Below, piece by piece: positions 62,764 to 64,000 of a stretch of 64,000 bases of DNA. The notes beneath the pieces were generated by a model, which was given only the letters and a program-made list of their open reading frames with translations, was not told where the DNA came from and searched no databases. The stretch lies in contig NZ_CP118969.1 of the NCBI RefSeq assembly GCF_029023865.1, positions 1,922,001 through 1,986,000 of the forward strand, given 5' to 3'. Within the stretch, counting starts at the first letter, position 1. Every line of letters begins with the position of its first letter. Made by a program: the position numbers and the translations under genes. This stretch comes from Lactococcus lactis. GTDB lineage: Bacteria > Bacillota > Bacilli > Lactobacillales > Streptococcaceae.

Positions 62764-63726
62764 TTGAAAAATTTGAAAAAGAAATTAACATTGACTGGTT
62801 TAATGACAGCCGGATTGTTATTCCTATCTGGCTGTGTTCAAACACACGTTGTTGATGGAGTCCGCGTTCCAACCGAAGCAGCTACTCATGGAATTACCTA
62901 TAATTTTTTGGTTCGTCCAATGTCTGCTTTTGTTGACTTATTCGCTAATAACTTGCACATGGGTTATGGTTGGGGAATTATTTTTGTTACTCTGATTATC
63001 CGTTTTCTCATCTTGCCTTTAGGTTTGAATCAAGCCTACAAATCAACTTATATGCAAGAAAAAATGGCTTATCTTGCTCCTGGATTTGCTCCTTTGCAAG
63101 AACGACTCAAAAAAGCACAAACTCCTGAAGAAAAAATGGCAGCTCAACAAGCATTGATGGCAGCCCAAAAAGATAATGGAATTAACATGCTTTCATCAAT
63201 TGGTTGCTTACCAATGTTGATTCAATGGCCTTTCTTTATCGCTCTTTATAATGCTGCAGCCTATACAACGGGAATTTCAAGTTCAACATTTTATGGGATT
63301 CCTTTAGGACATCCAAGTGTGGTCTTGGTTATTATCTCTGGGGTGCTTTACTTCATCCAAACCTGGATTTCAACTTTGTCAATGACCCCTGAACAAAAGA
63401 AATCAGGAATGGCAATGTTGATTATGAGTCCGGCAATGATTGTTGTCTTCTCATTCATGTCACCTGCTGGAGTAGCACTTTATTGGGCAGTTGGTGGTTT
63501 TGTTATTGTTATCCAACAAATCATCATTACCTTCATCATGAAACCAAGAATGCGCCGTCGTATTGATGAAGAATTTACAAAAAATCCTCCAAAAATCAAT
63601 AATGAAGGTCTCAAAGATGTTACACCTACTTCTGTTCAAGAAAATTTCAAAGAAATCACAAGTGAACGCAATGAAAAGGAACGTAAATCTGGCGGACGAA
63701 ATGCTGGTAAACAAAATCGTAAGTAA
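62764..63726 (+). CDS. yidC2: Membrane protein insertase YidC2/OxaA
   Basis: A YidC/Oxa1 insertase of 320 residues. A lipoprotein signal ends LFLSGC with the lipid-modified Cys24, then the YidC core begins (GWGIIFVTLIIRFLILPLGLNQAYKSTYMQEKM near 75-107). Helices carry MLSSIGCLPMLIQWPFFIALYNAA near 140-164. The basic tail (KPRMRRRIDEEF..., RKSGGRNAGKQNRK) is typical of the YidC2 paralogue, which supports co-translational insertion. Start is TTG at 62764 with GAAGGTGAAC before it. Lgt at 16116 would lipidate it. Confidence 0.93.
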   Translation: MKNLKKKLTLTGLMTAGLLFLSGCVQTHVVDGVRVPTEAATHGITYNFLVRPMSAFVDLFANNLHMGYGWGIIFVTLIIRFLILPLGLNQAYKSTYMQEKMAYLAPGFAPLQERLKKAQTPEEKMAAQQALMAAQKDNGINMLSSIGCLPMLIQWPFFIALYNAAAYTTGISSSTFYGIPLGHPSVVLVIISGVLYFIQTWISTLSMTPEQKKSGMAMLIMSPAMIVVFSFMSPAGVALYWAVGGFVIVIQQIIITFIMKPRMRRRIDEEFTKNPPKINNEGLKDVTPTSVQENFKEITSERNEKERKSGGRNAGKQNRK

Positions 63727-63755
63727 TTTTTACTGACAAGATATAAAAAAATAAA

Positions 63756-63790
63756 AAGTCACTGATAAAATTTCTGTCAGTGATTTTTTT
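63756..63790 (+). terminator. Terminator of yidC2
   Basis: AAAGTCACTGATAAA-type arm pairs with CTGTCAGTGATTTTTT, an imperfect stem with T tail. It contains GTCAGTGA, one base from the recurring word. Confidence 0.7.
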
Positions 63791-63850
63791 ATTTATTGAA
63801 TCAATAATTTCTTGTTCAGATTAAAATGAGAGTTCTGTCAGTAACTTTTC

Positions 63851-64000
63851 TTATATATTATAGCGTGTATGCTTAAAAAATATCAACATTCCTCCAGTAA
63901 GAATAATTAAAAGATAAGTCACAAATAGCACTAAAATAAATAAAGGAGAGATTTGGGTCATTGAAAGAGGTGGCACACCTAGATGGTTACCAAATGGTGC
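63851..64000 (-). CDS. 3' end of a membrane-protein gene (partial)
   Basis: The last 49 codons of a minus-strand gene whose start lies beyond the window. The end reads FILVLFVTYLLIILTGG then MLIFFKHTRYNI: one strong membrane helix with a short basic tail. The residues before it (NHLGVPPLSMTQIS) could be a loop. I cannot identify the protein. It stops convergently to yidC2, with an exact CTGTCAGTAA at 63835-63844 between. Confidence 0.6.
   Translation of the reverse strand, partial: APFGNHLGVPPLSMTQISPLFILVLFVTYLLIILTGGMLIFFKHTRYNI

Overview
The window reads as a chromosomal segment of Lactococcus lactis or L. cremoris. The evidence is low-GC DNA with AGGAGG-type ribosome sites, a pgmH-type phosphoglucomutase, tandem Kup transporters, separate coaB and coaC genes, an IS981 copy, and the streptococcal order tdk-prfA-prmC-sua5-glyA. 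The strain cannot be told. Most genes lie on the minus strand.

Bases 1-38,300 are mostly core genome. In order they hold recJ; an SDR-rnz pair; tRNA-Lys and tRNA-Arg; SemiSWEET; an SPFH protein; miaA; YitT; a 56-codon gene; two adjacent kup genes; gnd; the hprK-lgt-DUF948-YtxH run; a Tim44-like protein; GtrA; map-YihY; a TetR/multidrug-exporter divergon; flavodoxin; an rRNA methylase; acylphosphatase; serC-serA-serB with a CodY-box-like site; a lysozyme-like protein; glyA with a PurBox; and tdk-YcxB-prfA-...-prmC-GNAT-sua5.

Bases 38,300-59,500 are accessory in character. They hold an ohr/ohrR divergon; a Y-family polymerase operon (umuC-yolD) whose promoter is bracketed by a 10-bp inverted repeat; an AIM24-like protein; lysS; a truncated MFS exporter and a truncated Rgg regulator abutting an IS981 copy with a nonsense-interrupted transposase; decayed umuC and tdk pieces; four copies of a degenerate repeat; small enzymes; and an operon joining DUF2177, a fatty-acid-kinase-like DAK2-DegV fusion and a DUF1295 membrane protein, with TspO just upstream. 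A YdcF-like protein, a GNAT and a P-type ATPase follow.

Bases 59,500-64,000 return to core genes: a tautomerase, the coaB-coaC-panT pantothenate/CoA operon, pgmH and yidC2, then the 3' end of an unidentified membrane-protein gene.

The most striking unexplained signal is a 10-base word, TTACTGACAG, or its complement CTGTCAGTAA. I count 19 exact copies, often as inverted pairs in terminators but also inside coding sequence. None lies between 34.5 and 59.8 kb, which includes the whole accessory block.
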